NCBI RefSeq assembly: GCF_900096945.1
Contig: NZ_FMKA01000001.1
Span: 310,001-374,000, forward strand
Length of the DNA stretch: 64,000 nt
Reading direction: 5' to 3'
Source: Anaerobium acetethylicum
Lineage (GTDB): Bacteria; Bacillota; Clostridia; Lachnospirales; Lachnospiraceae
Below, piece by piece: positions 8,167 to 16,434 of this stretch (its first letter is position 1; the number at the start of each line of letters is the position of its first letter). The notes under the pieces are model-generated. The model was not told where the DNA came from and did not search any database. It saw only the letters and a program-made list of their open reading frames with translations. The position numbers and the translations under genes are program-made.

Positions 8167-9534
8167 ATGAATTCTACTAATTTTTCTGAAATAACACCAC
8201 AAATCCTATCTCTTTCAAATCTTTGCATCGAATCCAATGCTACAGATCCGGCTTTATATGCAAAATACGAGGTTAAACGCGGACTTCGTGATATAAATGG
8301 AAAAGGCGTCCTGGCAGGCCTTACGAACATTGCAGAGGTCAGGGCATATATAATCGAGGACAGCGAGCTGGTTCCTTGCGAAGGCAAACTCTTCTACCGC
8401 GGAATCGATGTAGAGCAGATTGTTGATGGCTTCATAGCTGAAGACCGCTTCGGCTTCGAAGAAGTCTCCTATCTGCTGATGTTCGGAAAACTTCCTACAA
8501 AGCACGAACTGATCGAGTTTTCAAACCTGCTTGCAGGATACAGAACTCTTCCGACAAGCTTCGTACGAGACATCATCATGAAGGCTCCAAGCCAGGACAT
8601 GATGAATACGCTTGCAAGAAGCGTACTTACGCTCTACTCCTATGATGACCGCGCAGATGACATCACGATTCCGAACGTGCTCAGGCAGTCGCTCCAGCTT
8701 ATTAGTCTTTTCCCGCTGCTTTCCGTTTATGGATACCAGGCTTACAGCCATTATCACGACGGAAAAAGTCTTTTTATCCATTCACCGCTTCCCGAATTAT
8801 CTACAGCCGAGAATATACTGAGAATTTTAAGGCCGAATAAATCATATACAGCATTTGAAGCCAAGATCCTGGATGTTGCCCTGGTTCTGCATGCAGATCA
8901 CGGCGGCGGCAACAACTCTACCTTTACAACAAGAGTGGTATCCTCCTCGGGAACAGATACCTATTCGGCTATAGCCGCAGCTCTCGGCTCTCTAAAAGGA
9001 CCAAAACATGGCGGTGCCAATATTAAGGTTGTAAAGATGTTTGACGACATGAAGGAATGCATTAAGGATTGGACTGATGAAGACGAAGTTTCATCCTACC
9101 TTTCAGCCCTTCTCAACAAAGAGGCATTTGACCATGCCGGACTTATATATGGAATGGGACATGCAGTATATTCTCTGTCTGATCCAAGAGCGAACATCTT
9201 TAAAGGGTTTGTACAGAAACTTGCAAAAGAAAAAAACAGAATGGAAGAATTCGAACTATATTCCATGGTTGAACGTCTCGCTCCAAAGGTTATCGCAAAA
9301 GAAAGGCAGATGTACAAAGGCGTCAGCGCAAATGTCGACTTCTACAGCGGATTCGTATACAGCATGCTCGATCTTCCAAGCGAACTGTTCACTCCTATTT
9401 TTGCAATTGCCAGGATAGCTGGCTGGAGTGCACATAGAATTGAAGAGCTTGCAAATAACGGAAAAATAATCAGACCAGCATATAAAAGCATTGCAAAACA
9501 TGGCAGATACATTCCGTTAACGGAAAGAGAATAA
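8167..9534 (+). CDS. gltA: Citrate synthase
   Basis: A 455-residue citrate synthase that condenses acetyl-CoA with oxaloacetate. Active-site histidines are in 'LHADHGGGNNSTFTTRVV' and 'GMGHAVYSLSDPRA', and 'GSLKGPKHGGANIKV' is the conserved substrate loop. The N-terminal part ('LTNIAEVRAYI', 'LFYRGIDVEQIV') is typical. The start at 8167 has GGAGGT at 8154-8159; an open frame upstream is only MITE and leader sequence. The clostridial context (pckA and a pyruvate/oxaloacetate decarboxylase operon nearby) suggests a role in glutamate synthesis rather than a full TCA cycle. Confidence 0.95.
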   Translation: MNSTNFSEITPQILSLSNLCIESNATDPALYAKYEVKRGLRDINGKGVLAGLTNIAEVRAYIIEDSELVPCEGKLFYRGIDVEQIVDGFIAEDRFGFEEVSYLLMFGKLPTKHELIEFSNLLAGYRTLPTSFVRDIIMKAPSQDMMNTLARSVLTLYSYDDRADDITIPNVLRQSLQLISLFPLLSVYGYQAYSHYHDGKSLFIHSPLPELSTAENILRILRPNKSYTAFEAKILDVALVLHADHGGGNNSTFTTRVVSSSGTDTYSAIAAALGSLKGPKHGGANIKVVKMFDDMKECIKDWTDEDEVSSYLSALLNKEAFDHAGLIYGMGHAVYSLSDPRANIFKGFVQKLAKEKNRMEEFELYSMVERLAPKVIAKERQMYKGVSANVDFYSGFVYSMLDLPSELFTPIFAIARIAGWSAHRIEELANNGKIIRPAYKSIAKHGRYIPLTERE

Positions 9535-9551
9535 TGGATATCAGCAATATC

Positions 9552-9595
9552 AAAAAGCACCCTGAAGGCTGTCATATAGCCTTCAGGGTGCTTTT
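9552..9595. terminator. Bidirectional terminator between gltA and yihY
   Basis: An 18-bp stem (about 9553-9570 with 9578-9595) carries A residues on one side and T residues on the other, so it can stop both convergent transcripts. It ends one base before the stop codon of the neighbouring minus-strand gene. Confidence 0.9.
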
Positions 9596-10441
9596 CTAAT
9601 GGTCTTTTTGCAGCTGTTCTTTTCGCTGCATGTCTTTTCTAAATGAATTGATTTCCGCCCCCAGCAGCATAAGATACATGCAGAAGTACAGCCACAGCAT
9701 CATGATTATTACCATGGTGAGGCTGCCGTACATATAGGAAAAGCCGCTAGTCCTCTCTATATAGGCTGCAAACGCAAACGAGTATAACGCCCAGGTTCCA
9801 GCCGTAAATACGGACCCTGGAAGCTGATCTTTGAGCTTCTCTTTCCTGTTCGGCAGGAATTTAAATACCATCGTAAAGAAAAGCACCAGTACTACCAGCA
9901 GCACGGCAACACCAAACAGCCTGATATTCATAATAAAATCAGATACCTCTCCAAGCTTCGGAAATCTCTTTTCAATCAGGGCCTGCAGGCTCTTACCGAA
10001 TACCATAAGCACGAGGGAAAGGATAATCGATACAATAATTATGATTGTATACAACACAGCTCTAAGGCGGACTAAAATGAAGTTTCTGGTCTCCGCCACT
10101 CCGTAGACCGTATTCAGTCCTATTGTAATCGCCATAACTCCTTTTCCCGATGACCATATGGCAATCACGACTGCTATCGGAATGGTTGCAGCCGATTTGG
10201 CATAGATCTCTTCCAATATGGATACCGCTAATGGATCGGCGAAGGACGGAAGCATTCTGGATACAAGCAAAAAAATATAATCTTTTGTGACCGGCGTATA
10301 TTTTACTGCCGATAACAGGATCATTACAAAAGGGATAAAGGAAAGCGTCATAAAATAGGCCGCCTGGGCGGCATATGCGTTTATATGGTCTTTCTTGGCT
10401 TCAGCCAGAAAATGTCCGATTATTGCTATTTTTCTGCTCAT
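9596..10441 (-). CDS. YihY/virulence factor BrkB family membrane protein
   Basis: A 281-residue polytopic inner-membrane protein of the YihY family (once misnamed RNase BN). Seen features are the N-terminal 'AAQAAYFMTLSFIPFVMILLSAVKY', the 'WSSGKGVMAITIGLNTVYG' segment and about six hydrophobic helices, ending with a charged tail. The ATG at 10441 has GGGAGG upstream and matches the family N-terminus; a longer frame runs back through the 6S RNA gene and is not coding. Substrate and role are unknown for the family. It lies just past the terminator of the 6S RNA, so it depends on read-through or an unseen promoter. Confidence 0.85.
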   Translation of the reverse strand: MSRKIAIIGHFLAEAKKDHINAYAAQAAYFMTLSFIPFVMILLSAVKYTPVTKDYIFLLVSRMLPSFADPLAVSILEEIYAKSAATIPIAVVIAIWSSGKGVMAITIGLNTVYGVAETRNFILVRLRAVLYTIIIIVSIILSLVLMVFGKSLQALIEKRFPKLGEVSDFIMNIRLFGVAVLLVVLVLFFTMVFKFLPNRKEKLKDQLPGSVFTAGTWALYSFAFAAYIERTSGFSYMYGSLTMVIIMMLWLYFCMYLMLLGAEINSFRKDMQRKEQLQKDH

Positions 10442-10482
10442 AAAGCAGGCCTCCCAGTCTTCAGACGCTTTTTTGATGATAT

Positions 10483-10709
10483 GAAAAAAAGCAGCCTCAA
10501 GCTGCTTCTTTAATTTCTTGTAGATTAAATACCCAAAATGCCGTTTCCTGCGATTTTGACTCCTAGCTAAGCTAGGTGGGTAACCGCACCCGATCTTCTG
10601 TCTTCCGCTGCAAAGACGGCCTGACATCTAATCAGGGATGTAGGAATCCCATGAAAAATGATGTAGGTTCAAAATAGCAGGGTGTCGAACATTCCAGGAA
10701 TCATTTTCT
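10483..10709 (-). ncRNA. ssrS: Probable 6S RNA
   Basis: This promoter-to-terminator unit without an ORF carries sequence blocks that I recall from clostridial 6S RNAs: 'TTTTGAACCTACAT', 'GGGATTCCTACAT', 'CCACCTAGCTTAGCTAGG', 'AGTCAAAATCGCAGG' and 'ACGGCATTTTGGGTATT'. 6S RNA binds sigma-A RNA polymerase and mimics an open promoter. The region folds into several short stems: CCTAGC/GCTAGG, CAAAAT/ATTTTG and GTCTT/AAGAC. The 3' end is a terminator AAGCAGC-TTGAG-GCTGCTT followed by T residues at about 10483-10510. The family call is from memory of the consensus, not a covariance-model hit. Confidence 0.72.
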
Positions 10710-10715
10710 AACATT

Positions 10716-10744
10716 ATTATACCCCAGGAGATTCTATTTTTCAA
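10716..10744 (-). promoter_or_regulatory. Strong promoter for the 6S RNA
   Basis: On the minus strand TTGAAA (10739-10744) and a consensus TATAAT (10716-10721) are separated by 17 bp, with G's just before the -10. The predicted start near 10709 fits the beginning of the conserved RNA. Confidence 0.8.
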
Positions 10745-10785
10745 CAAAAAAATGAAATCATCTCACAGTATCTACTACGGAGAGA

Positions 10786-10815
10786 TTAAAAACCTCCCGG
10801 AACATCCGGGAGGTT
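10786..10815 (-). terminator. Terminator of pckA
   Basis: AACCTCCCGG (10791-10800) pairs perfectly with 10806-10815, giving a GC-rich stem with a 5-nt loop followed by T residues on the minus strand, immediately after the pckA stop. Confidence 0.9.
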
Positions 10816-10820
10816 CAAAA

Positions 10821-12476
10821 TTATTCTATCTCAGAAACTACTTTGTTGAGTGCCGCTAAAGCATCATCTGGTAATTTATCGAATCCGCCTTTTTCTGTTT
10901 CTCTTGATTCAACAAATCTTACTCTGTCTTTCATTCTTTCCTTTAACTGATGTTTGTATTCTGCATCATTGAGGTCTGGTACAAAACCTTCCCATTCCAT
11001 GATTTCGATATCTTCGAAAGGTCCCCACTGTTTGAATTCAGCTTTTCCTTCAACGATTGTTTCGATTACGCCTAAAGTATCCTTTGGAGTAACTTTTTTG
11101 CCCATAAAATCACCTGTATTGATGATGTAGCAGTCTACGTTTCTATCAGCAACTAATGCTTTGAATTTTTCGTAGTCATTTACTAATGGGTATGTTCTGA
11201 ATGGGTTCGCATATGGTTCAACAACTAATGCGTTAGGATCTACGCCAGGAGCAAGTCTCTCTGCTGATGATCTCTTAGTAGCAAGTGTAGCTCCCATAAC
11301 TGAAGCAAGGGAAGCTCCTTTTAATTTTACTACTGGTGGGATTGTAGGATCTTTCATGATCCAGAAGATTGCGTTAACTGGTTCGTCAATCTTGTCAACC
11401 CTGTTTGGTGACCATAATTTAGATTTAACAGCACGGCCGTTTCCGTTACGGATATCTTCTGTAACGATAACTTTGTGTCCGTCTTCATCAACTGTAACAC
11501 CACAGTTCTGTACTGTTACAAGGAATTTGTTATCTGGGCTGCTTAATGGATAATCCTGAGTCTTATCGAAATAAGCTGGTTCTAATGCGATTGATGATCC
11601 ATCAACAGTTGAGATGATGAAAGCATCATCATGAAGAACTGTGATATCATATTTTCCGCCGTGTGCTGCGTGTGTGATTGTTGATTTACCTGATCCTGAA
11701 AGACCGAATACACCAGCAACATATTTGCTTCCGTCTGCAAGGTTATATCTCTTCTGTCCGCCATGGCATGAAGCATATCCATGTCTGTTAGCGATTGCCC
11801 ATGAAATTGTAAGAGTACCTTTTTTGTGTTCACCAAAATATCTCATGCCTAATAAAGCAGCACAGTTCTGTTCAGTGTTGAAATATGTTAATCCCATTGG
11901 ATGATCAGGATGTGACCACTGTGGGTTAGAGAAGATATAGATATCGCCTTCTCCTTCGATAAGTTTTGAATTTTTGTACATGCTTACATATGAATCTGAC
12001 ATATACTGGAAGTTTAACATCCATGAGTATAAGTTGTTTTCTTCGCCTTCTGGAATAAGCAGGTGTGCTTTCACCATGAAATCTTCATGAAGTCCGATAT
12101 AAACTTCTGCATGGTACATTAAAAGGTTTCTTGACTGGTAAACTGCTTCTTTTGTTTTTCCATCAAGATCTCCGCAGTTAACACCTGGTTCTCCTGCGAT
12201 CTTACGTGCTGCAGCTGCTCTTCCGCTTACATTACCATCATTGAATAATAAAATCTTGGCATCCGCTTCAAGACCGATCTCTTCTGCTCTATATACAGGC
12301 ATATCGGTAACTACTGTACCTGGTGCATTTTTTGCGAGTTCATATGCTTCTTTAAGAGTGTTTACTTTGATTACATTATTTCCGTAAAAAGCTGATTCAA
12401 TTATTGTACGTGTTGTTGAAAAAATAGGATTCTGTGCTCCAATTTCAGTTCTTGGAAAATTTGCTTTCGTTGACAT
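10821..12476 (-). CDS. pckA: Phosphoenolpyruvate carboxykinase (ATP)
   Basis: A 551-residue ATP-dependent PEP carboxykinase interconverting oxaloacetate + ATP and PEP + CO2 + ADP. The kinase-1a P-loop 'VFGLSGSGKSTITH' and the kinase-2 metal site 'VLHDDAFI' are present, with 'ATLATKRSSAERL' in the PCK-specific region. The length is slightly above the usual 525-540. It starts at ATG 12476, after an AAGGAGG. Codon use is strikingly uniform and A/T-ending, as in highly expressed genes. In fermenting clostridia it can act in the ATP-forming direction. The promoter region upstream holds a long perfect inverted repeat (12766-12805). Confidence 0.97.
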   Translation of the reverse strand: MSTKANFPRTEIGAQNPIFSTTRTIIESAFYGNNVIKVNTLKEAYELAKNAPGTVVTDMPVYRAEEIGLEADAKILLFNDGNVSGRAAAARKIAGEPGVNCGDLDGKTKEAVYQSRNLLMYHAEVYIGLHEDFMVKAHLLIPEGEENNLYSWMLNFQYMSDSYVSMYKNSKLIEGEGDIYIFSNPQWSHPDHPMGLTYFNTEQNCAALLGMRYFGEHKKGTLTISWAIANRHGYASCHGGQKRYNLADGSKYVAGVFGLSGSGKSTITHAAHGGKYDITVLHDDAFIISTVDGSSIALEPAYFDKTQDYPLSSPDNKFLVTVQNCGVTVDEDGHKVIVTEDIRNGNGRAVKSKLWSPNRVDKIDEPVNAIFWIMKDPTIPPVVKLKGASLASVMGATLATKRSSAERLAPGVDPNALVVEPYANPFRTYPLVNDYEKFKALVADRNVDCYIINTGDFMGKKVTPKDTLGVIETIVEGKAEFKQWGPFEDIEIMEWEGFVPDLNDAEYKHQLKERMKDRVRFVESRETEKGGFDKLPDDALAALNKVVSEIE

Positions 12477-12765
12477 TATTTGTCCTCCTTTAAAATCAAG
12501 ATTTGTTTTATTATCTCATTACGCAGTTGAAAAGTCAAGCCAATATGTGAAAGTTTTGACATTTAATAATTCATTTGTCGAATTTTAATAGTCTGGTCTT
12601 TTCTTTTTTAATCCCTTGTCTTTTTGGCATTTCCACCATGTGAAACCCATAATATTCAGCATATTTTTTATTTTTTGACTTAAGTCTGTTCAAAAAACCC
12701 TTCCAGCCGTATATTTCAACAAAAAAGCCTGTCATTCCTATTTATTGCTTTTTATGTTGTCAATA

Positions 12766-12805
12766 TTCAAAATGCAAGTTTGAAATACTTAACTTGCATT
12801 TTGAA
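12766..12805. promoter_or_regulatory. 15-bp perfect inverted repeat upstream of pckA
   Basis: TTCAAAATGCAAGTT (12766-12780) and its exact complement (12791-12805) are separated by 10 bp. There is no T run on either side, so a terminator is unlikely. It lies directly upstream of a TTGACA-like -35 on the pckA strand, a fitting place for an operator or activator site. Confidence 0.55.
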
Positions 12806-12934
12806 AAACTTCGATTGCCCCCCCACTCCCAGAACATCTATTTTTTAGTTGCCTTTTGTATACACCATTCATTATTCTGCATAATTCCAGATAAGCTGCT
12901 TCACAATATCATTGACTCTTCTATTTTACAAATA

Positions 12935-12976
12935 CAAAAAGAAGAGCTGCAGCATCATTTGCTGTCAACTCTTCTT
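12935..12976 (-). terminator. Terminator of rhaA
   Basis: A stem of about 16 bp (12939-12954 with 12960-12976, one bulge) follows the rhaA stop by 12 nt and is followed by TTTTTG on the minus strand. Confidence 0.8.
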
Positions 12977-12988
12977 TCTGTCACTCAT

Positions 12989-14251
12989 TTATTTTCTGTT
13001 CTGAAGAACCTCTTTTTCGTATTCCTGAACTTCTTTCAGCCATTCCAATCCTGTTCCGGCATTTTCTTTCGCGCAGTAGTAATCCCATACAAGTGCAAAT
13101 GGTGCTGCCTTGAATTCTTCCTTGTATGCCAGGCGTGCGCTCAGGTCACCTTTAGCTTCAATTTCCTTCATCTGTGCTACAGGCTGAAGCAATGCAGCCA
13201 GCATGGCTTTTCTCGTGTTTCTGAGTCCTGTCACCCATGCGACGATCCTGTTGATGGAAGCATCAAAAAAGTCTGTTGCAATGTAGGTATCCTGAAGTTT
13301 GTCCAGACGCACCAGTTCTTCCATGATTGCTCTTGTCTCATCATCAAAACTTACAACATGGTCAGAATCCCAACGGATCGGACGTGATACATGAAGAAGT
13401 ACAGAATCAGAAAAAGTATAAACGGAAGCAAGTTTCGCGGAAACCACTTCTGTCGGATGGTAATGTCCTGTATCAAGAGTCATGATGATGTGGTCTTTGT
13501 TAGCCTTCATCACATAGCCCATACAGAATTCATGCGAGCCAGCTGTAAAGCTTTCGGCTCCAATTCCGAATACCTTTGATTCAATTCCGTCAACAACGCC
13601 CTGTACGTCTTTTGTTGCTTCAAATATCTGGTCATAGCTGTCTTTGAGTCTCAGTCTTGGTCCGATTGTATCAACAGGCACTTCTTTATCTCCATCAGGA
13701 GTCCAGTGGTTGATGACGCATGGTTTTCCTGTTCTCTTATAGAAGTACTCGCCGATCTGGCGGCATCTGATACCATGTTCGATCCAGAACTTACGGATAT
13801 CTTCATCTGCTGATGAAAGAGTAGCTACCTCGCTCTTTGGATGGGAGAAATAGGTCGGATTGAAATCAAGGCCGATTCCCTTTTCCACTGCCCAGTCAGC
13901 CCAGTTGCTGAAGTTTTCAGGAGTGATTTCATTTCTGTCAACAAAAGTATCTGCTTCCATGTAGTTCGCATGTACATTGACCTTCTTTACGCCCGGTATA
14001 TACTGCATTGCCTTTTCAATATCTGCACGGAGTTCCTGCGGATTGCGCGCTTTCCCAGGATAATTTCCAGTAGCCTGGATTCCACCTGTGAGGCCGCCTT
14101 CCTTTTTTTCAAAACCGGCAACATCATCACCCTGCCAGCAGTGCAAAGAAATTGGTGTCGCATCGCATATCTCGATCGCCTTATCTACATCAATGCCGTA
14201 CTGTGCATAAAATTCTTTTGCTACCTCGTAGCCTTTGTTTAAATCATACAT
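12989..14251 (-). CDS. rhaA: L-rhamnose isomerase
   Basis: A 420-residue aldose-ketose isomerase that converts L-rhamnose to L-rhamnulose. Family motifs seen are 'DATPISLHCWQGDDVAGFE', 'LTGGIQATGNYPGKARN', 'VNVHANYME', 'DFNPTYFSHPK', 'INHWTPDGDKEVP' and 'ITLDTGHYHPTEVVSAKLA', which include the metal-binding His and Asp residues. The ATG at 14251 is preferred because AAGGTGG lies 8 nt upstream; a GTG at 14263 overlaps that site. No rhamnulokinase or aldolase gene is beside it. It follows an AraC-type regulator by 102 bp on the same strand. Confidence 0.95.
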   Translation of the reverse strand: MYDLNKGYEVAKEFYAQYGIDVDKAIEICDATPISLHCWQGDDVAGFEKKEGGLTGGIQATGNYPGKARNPQELRADIEKAMQYIPGVKKVNVHANYMEADTFVDRNEITPENFSNWADWAVEKGIGLDFNPTYFSHPKSEVATLSSADEDIRKFWIEHGIRCRQIGEYFYKRTGKPCVINHWTPDGDKEVPVDTIGPRLRLKDSYDQIFEATKDVQGVVDGIESKVFGIGAESFTAGSHEFCMGYVMKANKDHIIMTLDTGHYHPTEVVSAKLASVYTFSDSVLLHVSRPIRWDSDHVVSFDDETRAIMEELVRLDKLQDTYIATDFFDASINRIVAWVTGLRNTRKAMLAALLQPVAQMKEIEAKGDLSARLAYKEEFKAAPFALVWDYYCAKENAGTGLEWLKEVQEYEKEVLQNRK

Positions 14252-14281
14252 CCTGTTTTCCACCTTTCATATGGTCGCTCT

Positions 14282-14294
14282 GTCGTTCAACGAC
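14282..14294. promoter_or_regulatory. Short palindrome in the rhaA 5' region
   Basis: GTCGTT-C-AACGAC is a perfect 6-bp inverted repeat about 30 bp before the rhaA start, between the regulator gene and rhaA. It could be an operator or a small mRNA hairpin; no second copy was seen nearby. Confidence 0.35.
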
Positions 14295-14353
14295 TATCTA
14301 TAAGTTGATTTTAATGAAAAAGTGCTGCTAGAACAAGGACTTGATTTCGCCGT

Positions 14354-15328
14354 TTATACGTCCTTATTTTCCATGCTTCTGAATTCCTTGGGACTCATCC
14401 CATATTTTTCCTTGAAAATCCTGTAAAAATAGCTTGTATTATCATATCCTACCATGTAAATGATATCTGTGATCGACAGAGATGTATGAGAAAGAAGGTG
14501 GACAGCCTGGTTCAGTCTTTTTGTCTGCAGAAGTTCCTTAAAAGTGCTCCCTGTAATATTTCTGATCAGTTTGCTGAGATTTGACACAGACTGGTTCATT
14601 TCCACTGCCAGGTCTGTCAGGGATGCCGTCTTATAATTCTCTTCAATGTATTTTAAGGTCTTCATTGCCAGATAGTTATGATACTGCCCCGGCTGGTTCT
14701 GATCTATCATATCCGTATAATTAATCAGCTGCATAAACAAAAGTCCCATCGTGGTCTGGTTGATCTGTCTGTAGTTCGGCTGCTGGTTCTTCAGGGACCA
14801 CACAAGATTCTCCACAAGATTCTGAACCGGAAGGACATCTGCCACCTTGAAATGAAGATATGCCGCACTCTCCGCATTCTGACGCAAGGTACTGATTATA
14901 AAATTGCTCAGTACATTTTCTTTTCCGAGCATAGGCAGAACTTCATCAAAAAATTCCGGCAGTATGATGAAATTTATACCCAGATCTTCCCTGCCCGCCG
15001 GAAGTATTTCATGTGTGGAAAACTGATTGAAAAACAGCAGTTCTCCCTGGCCCAGCAGGATTTCAGTCCCTCCGTCTACGATATGTCTTGTTTCGCCTTT
15101 GCACATATACATAATCTCGATATAGTTATGTTTATGCGCCGGGAAAGCAACAAACCTGGTATGTGTTCTGATGTCGATCAGGTGCCCCTTTTCAAGCATT
15201 TTGCTGCTATCTATTGTAAATCCTCTTCCGGTCGCATAAATTTCCTTATCAATCTGCCTGTTTCCATCAAGTATTCTCTGTTCTTCTTTCGAAACCGGTT
15301 CAAGAAGCTTTATCAGCTCAGCATTCAA
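14354..15328 (-). CDS. AraC-family transcriptional regulator
   Basis: A 324-residue regulator. The N-terminal half holds a cupin-type sensor ('FVAFPAHKHNYIEIMYMCKG', 'ILLGQGELLFFNQFSTHEI'). The last 100 residues hold two AraC helix-turn-helix motifs ('LTDLAVEMNQSVSNLSKLI' and 'ITDIIYMVGYDNTSYFYRIF') with the typical ending 'YGMSPKEFRSM'. The start at 15328 has GGAGGAG upstream. Its place directly before rhaA suggests it controls rhamnose use, as RhaR/RhaS do in enteric bacteria, but the effector is inferred only from position. Confidence 0.88.
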   Translation of the reverse strand: MNAELIKLLEPVSKEEQRILDGNRQIDKEIYATGRGFTIDSSKMLEKGHLIDIRTHTRFVAFPAHKHNYIEIMYMCKGETRHIVDGGTEILLGQGELLFFNQFSTHEILPAGREDLGINFIILPEFFDEVLPMLGKENVLSNFIISTLRQNAESAAYLHFKVADVLPVQNLVENLVWSLKNQQPNYRQINQTTMGLLFMQLINYTDMIDQNQPGQYHNYLAMKTLKYIEENYKTASLTDLAVEMNQSVSNLSKLIRNITGSTFKELLQTKRLNQAVHLLSHTSLSITDIIYMVGYDNTSYFYRIFKEKYGMSPKEFRSMENKDV

Positions 15329-15631
15329 TGATTTTCTCCTCCTTCCTGTACCATACTCTGTTTCTCCGAAAGCAGCGCAGTCTCAGCATGGTTTCTGGTT
15401 TAGCAACATTTTACATCCTTATCAGCCAGATGTCCAGTGCAAAGGGAATCCCGGCCGGAACAACGAGTTTGCTTACTTTCCTATAAGACAGTTAAGACAG
15501 TAAGATTGTACCCAGTATAGGCGTATTAAAAAGCAGATGCTGTGGAATACGATTCCACGGCATCTGCTTTGAACAAACTGTAACCATTCTATTTTATCTG
15601 CAAAAACCAGATATAAGTGTTTTCTGCAAAT
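15329..15631. other. Gene-free region between rnf operon and AraC gene
   Basis: About 300 bp with the rnf terminator (15527-15570) and the presumed promoter of the AraC-type gene. I see no other structure or ORF of note. Confidence 0.5.
15527..15570 (-). terminator. Terminator of the rnf operon
   Basis: An almost perfect stem of about 19 bp (AAAGCAGATGCTGTGGAAT and its complement, one G-T type change) is followed by TTTTTAA on the minus strand, 60 nt past rnfB. Confidence 0.9.
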
Positions 15632-16423
15632 CTACAGGATTACTTTAACCGGACACTTCTCTGCGCATTTTCCGCAGTTGGTACATTTTTCATAATCGAT
15701 ATGGGCTATGTTGTCCACAACCTTGATTGCATCGAACTCACAGACTTTTTCACACATCTTGCAGGCGATACATCCGATATCGCAGACAGATTTGACGTCT
15801 TTGCCTTTATCCTTCGAACTGCACTGCACCAGATGTTTGGCACTGTAAGGGACGATTTCAATAAGGTTTCTCGGGCATTCCAGAACGCATTTCCCGCACG
15901 CCTTGCATTTGTCCTTGTTTACATATGCTATGCCATCTACGATGTGGATCGCATCGAACTCACAGACTCTGACGCAGTTTCCGTAACCGTGGCAGCCATA
16001 GGTACAGCCTTTTGCACCTTTTCCCGGAAGCTGTTCTGCCATACTGCAGTCCTCCACTCCATAATAGGTGTATTTTTCTTTCGCCTTGCTGCAGCTTCCT
16101 GCACATTTGACAAAAGCAGTTTTCCGTTCAGCACTTCCAGCTTCTACTCCCAGGACTTCGGCAATCTTTTCTGCCACAGGAGCACCGCCTACAGGACAGG
16201 CATTAACCGGAGCCTCTCCAGATGCAATCGCTTTCGCGAGAGCATCGCATCCTGCATATCCGCAACCTCCACAATTACTGCCCGGAAGCGCTTCTCGTAC
16301 CAGAATTTCATTTTCATCAACTTCAACTTTGAATTTTATGCCTGCAATCCCCAGAAACAGACCTAAAACAAGACCCGTTCCTGCCACGATTACAGTAGCT
16401 ATCATAATTGCTTGTATGCTCAT
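15632..16423 (-). CDS. rnfB: Rnf complex subunit B (Fe-S, ferredoxin-binding)
   Basis: A 263-residue subunit of the ion-translocating ferredoxin:NAD+ oxidoreductase, the expected entry point for electrons from reduced ferredoxin. It has one N-terminal helix (residues 5-28), an Fe-S domain 'GSNCGGCGYAGCDALAKAI' followed by 'CPVGG', and several C-terminal clusters ('CHGYGNCVRVCEFDAI', 'CKACGKCVLECP', 'CIACKMCEKVCEFDA', 'CTNCGKCAEKCP'). The start at 16423 has AGGAGGG. It is the last gene of the operon, 11 nt after rnfA, and is followed by a strong terminator. Confidence 0.95.
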   Translation of the reverse strand: MSIQAIMIATVIVAGTGLVLGLFLGIAGIKFKVEVDENEILVREALPGSNCGGCGYAGCDALAKAIASGEAPVNACPVGGAPVAEKIAEVLGVEAGSAERKTAFVKCAGSCSKAKEKYTYYGVEDCSMAEQLPGKGAKGCTYGCHGYGNCVRVCEFDAIHIVDGIAYVNKDKCKACGKCVLECPRNLIEIVPYSAKHLVQCSSKDKGKDVKSVCDIGCIACKMCEKVCEFDAIKVVDNIAHIDYEKCTNCGKCAEKCPVKVIL

Positions 16424-16434
16424 CTTTGTCCCTC

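Larger units (their letters stand above)
12477..12988. other. Gene-free region between rhaA and pckA
   Basis: About 510 bp, very A/T-rich, with no credible gene on either strand (a 197-codon plus-strand frame runs antisense into rhaA and looks spurious). It holds the rhaA terminator, a 15-bp perfect inverted repeat and a possible pckA promoter: TTGACA near 12758-12763, with a poorer TAGGAA-like -10 17 bp downstream on the minus strand. Confidence 0.6.

Noticed and set aside
12794-13387. 197-codon plus-strand ORF
   Set aside because: Most of it is antisense to rhaA and the rest is A/T-rich intergenic DNA with the rhaA terminator; it is Phe- and Cys-rich, as chance frames often are.
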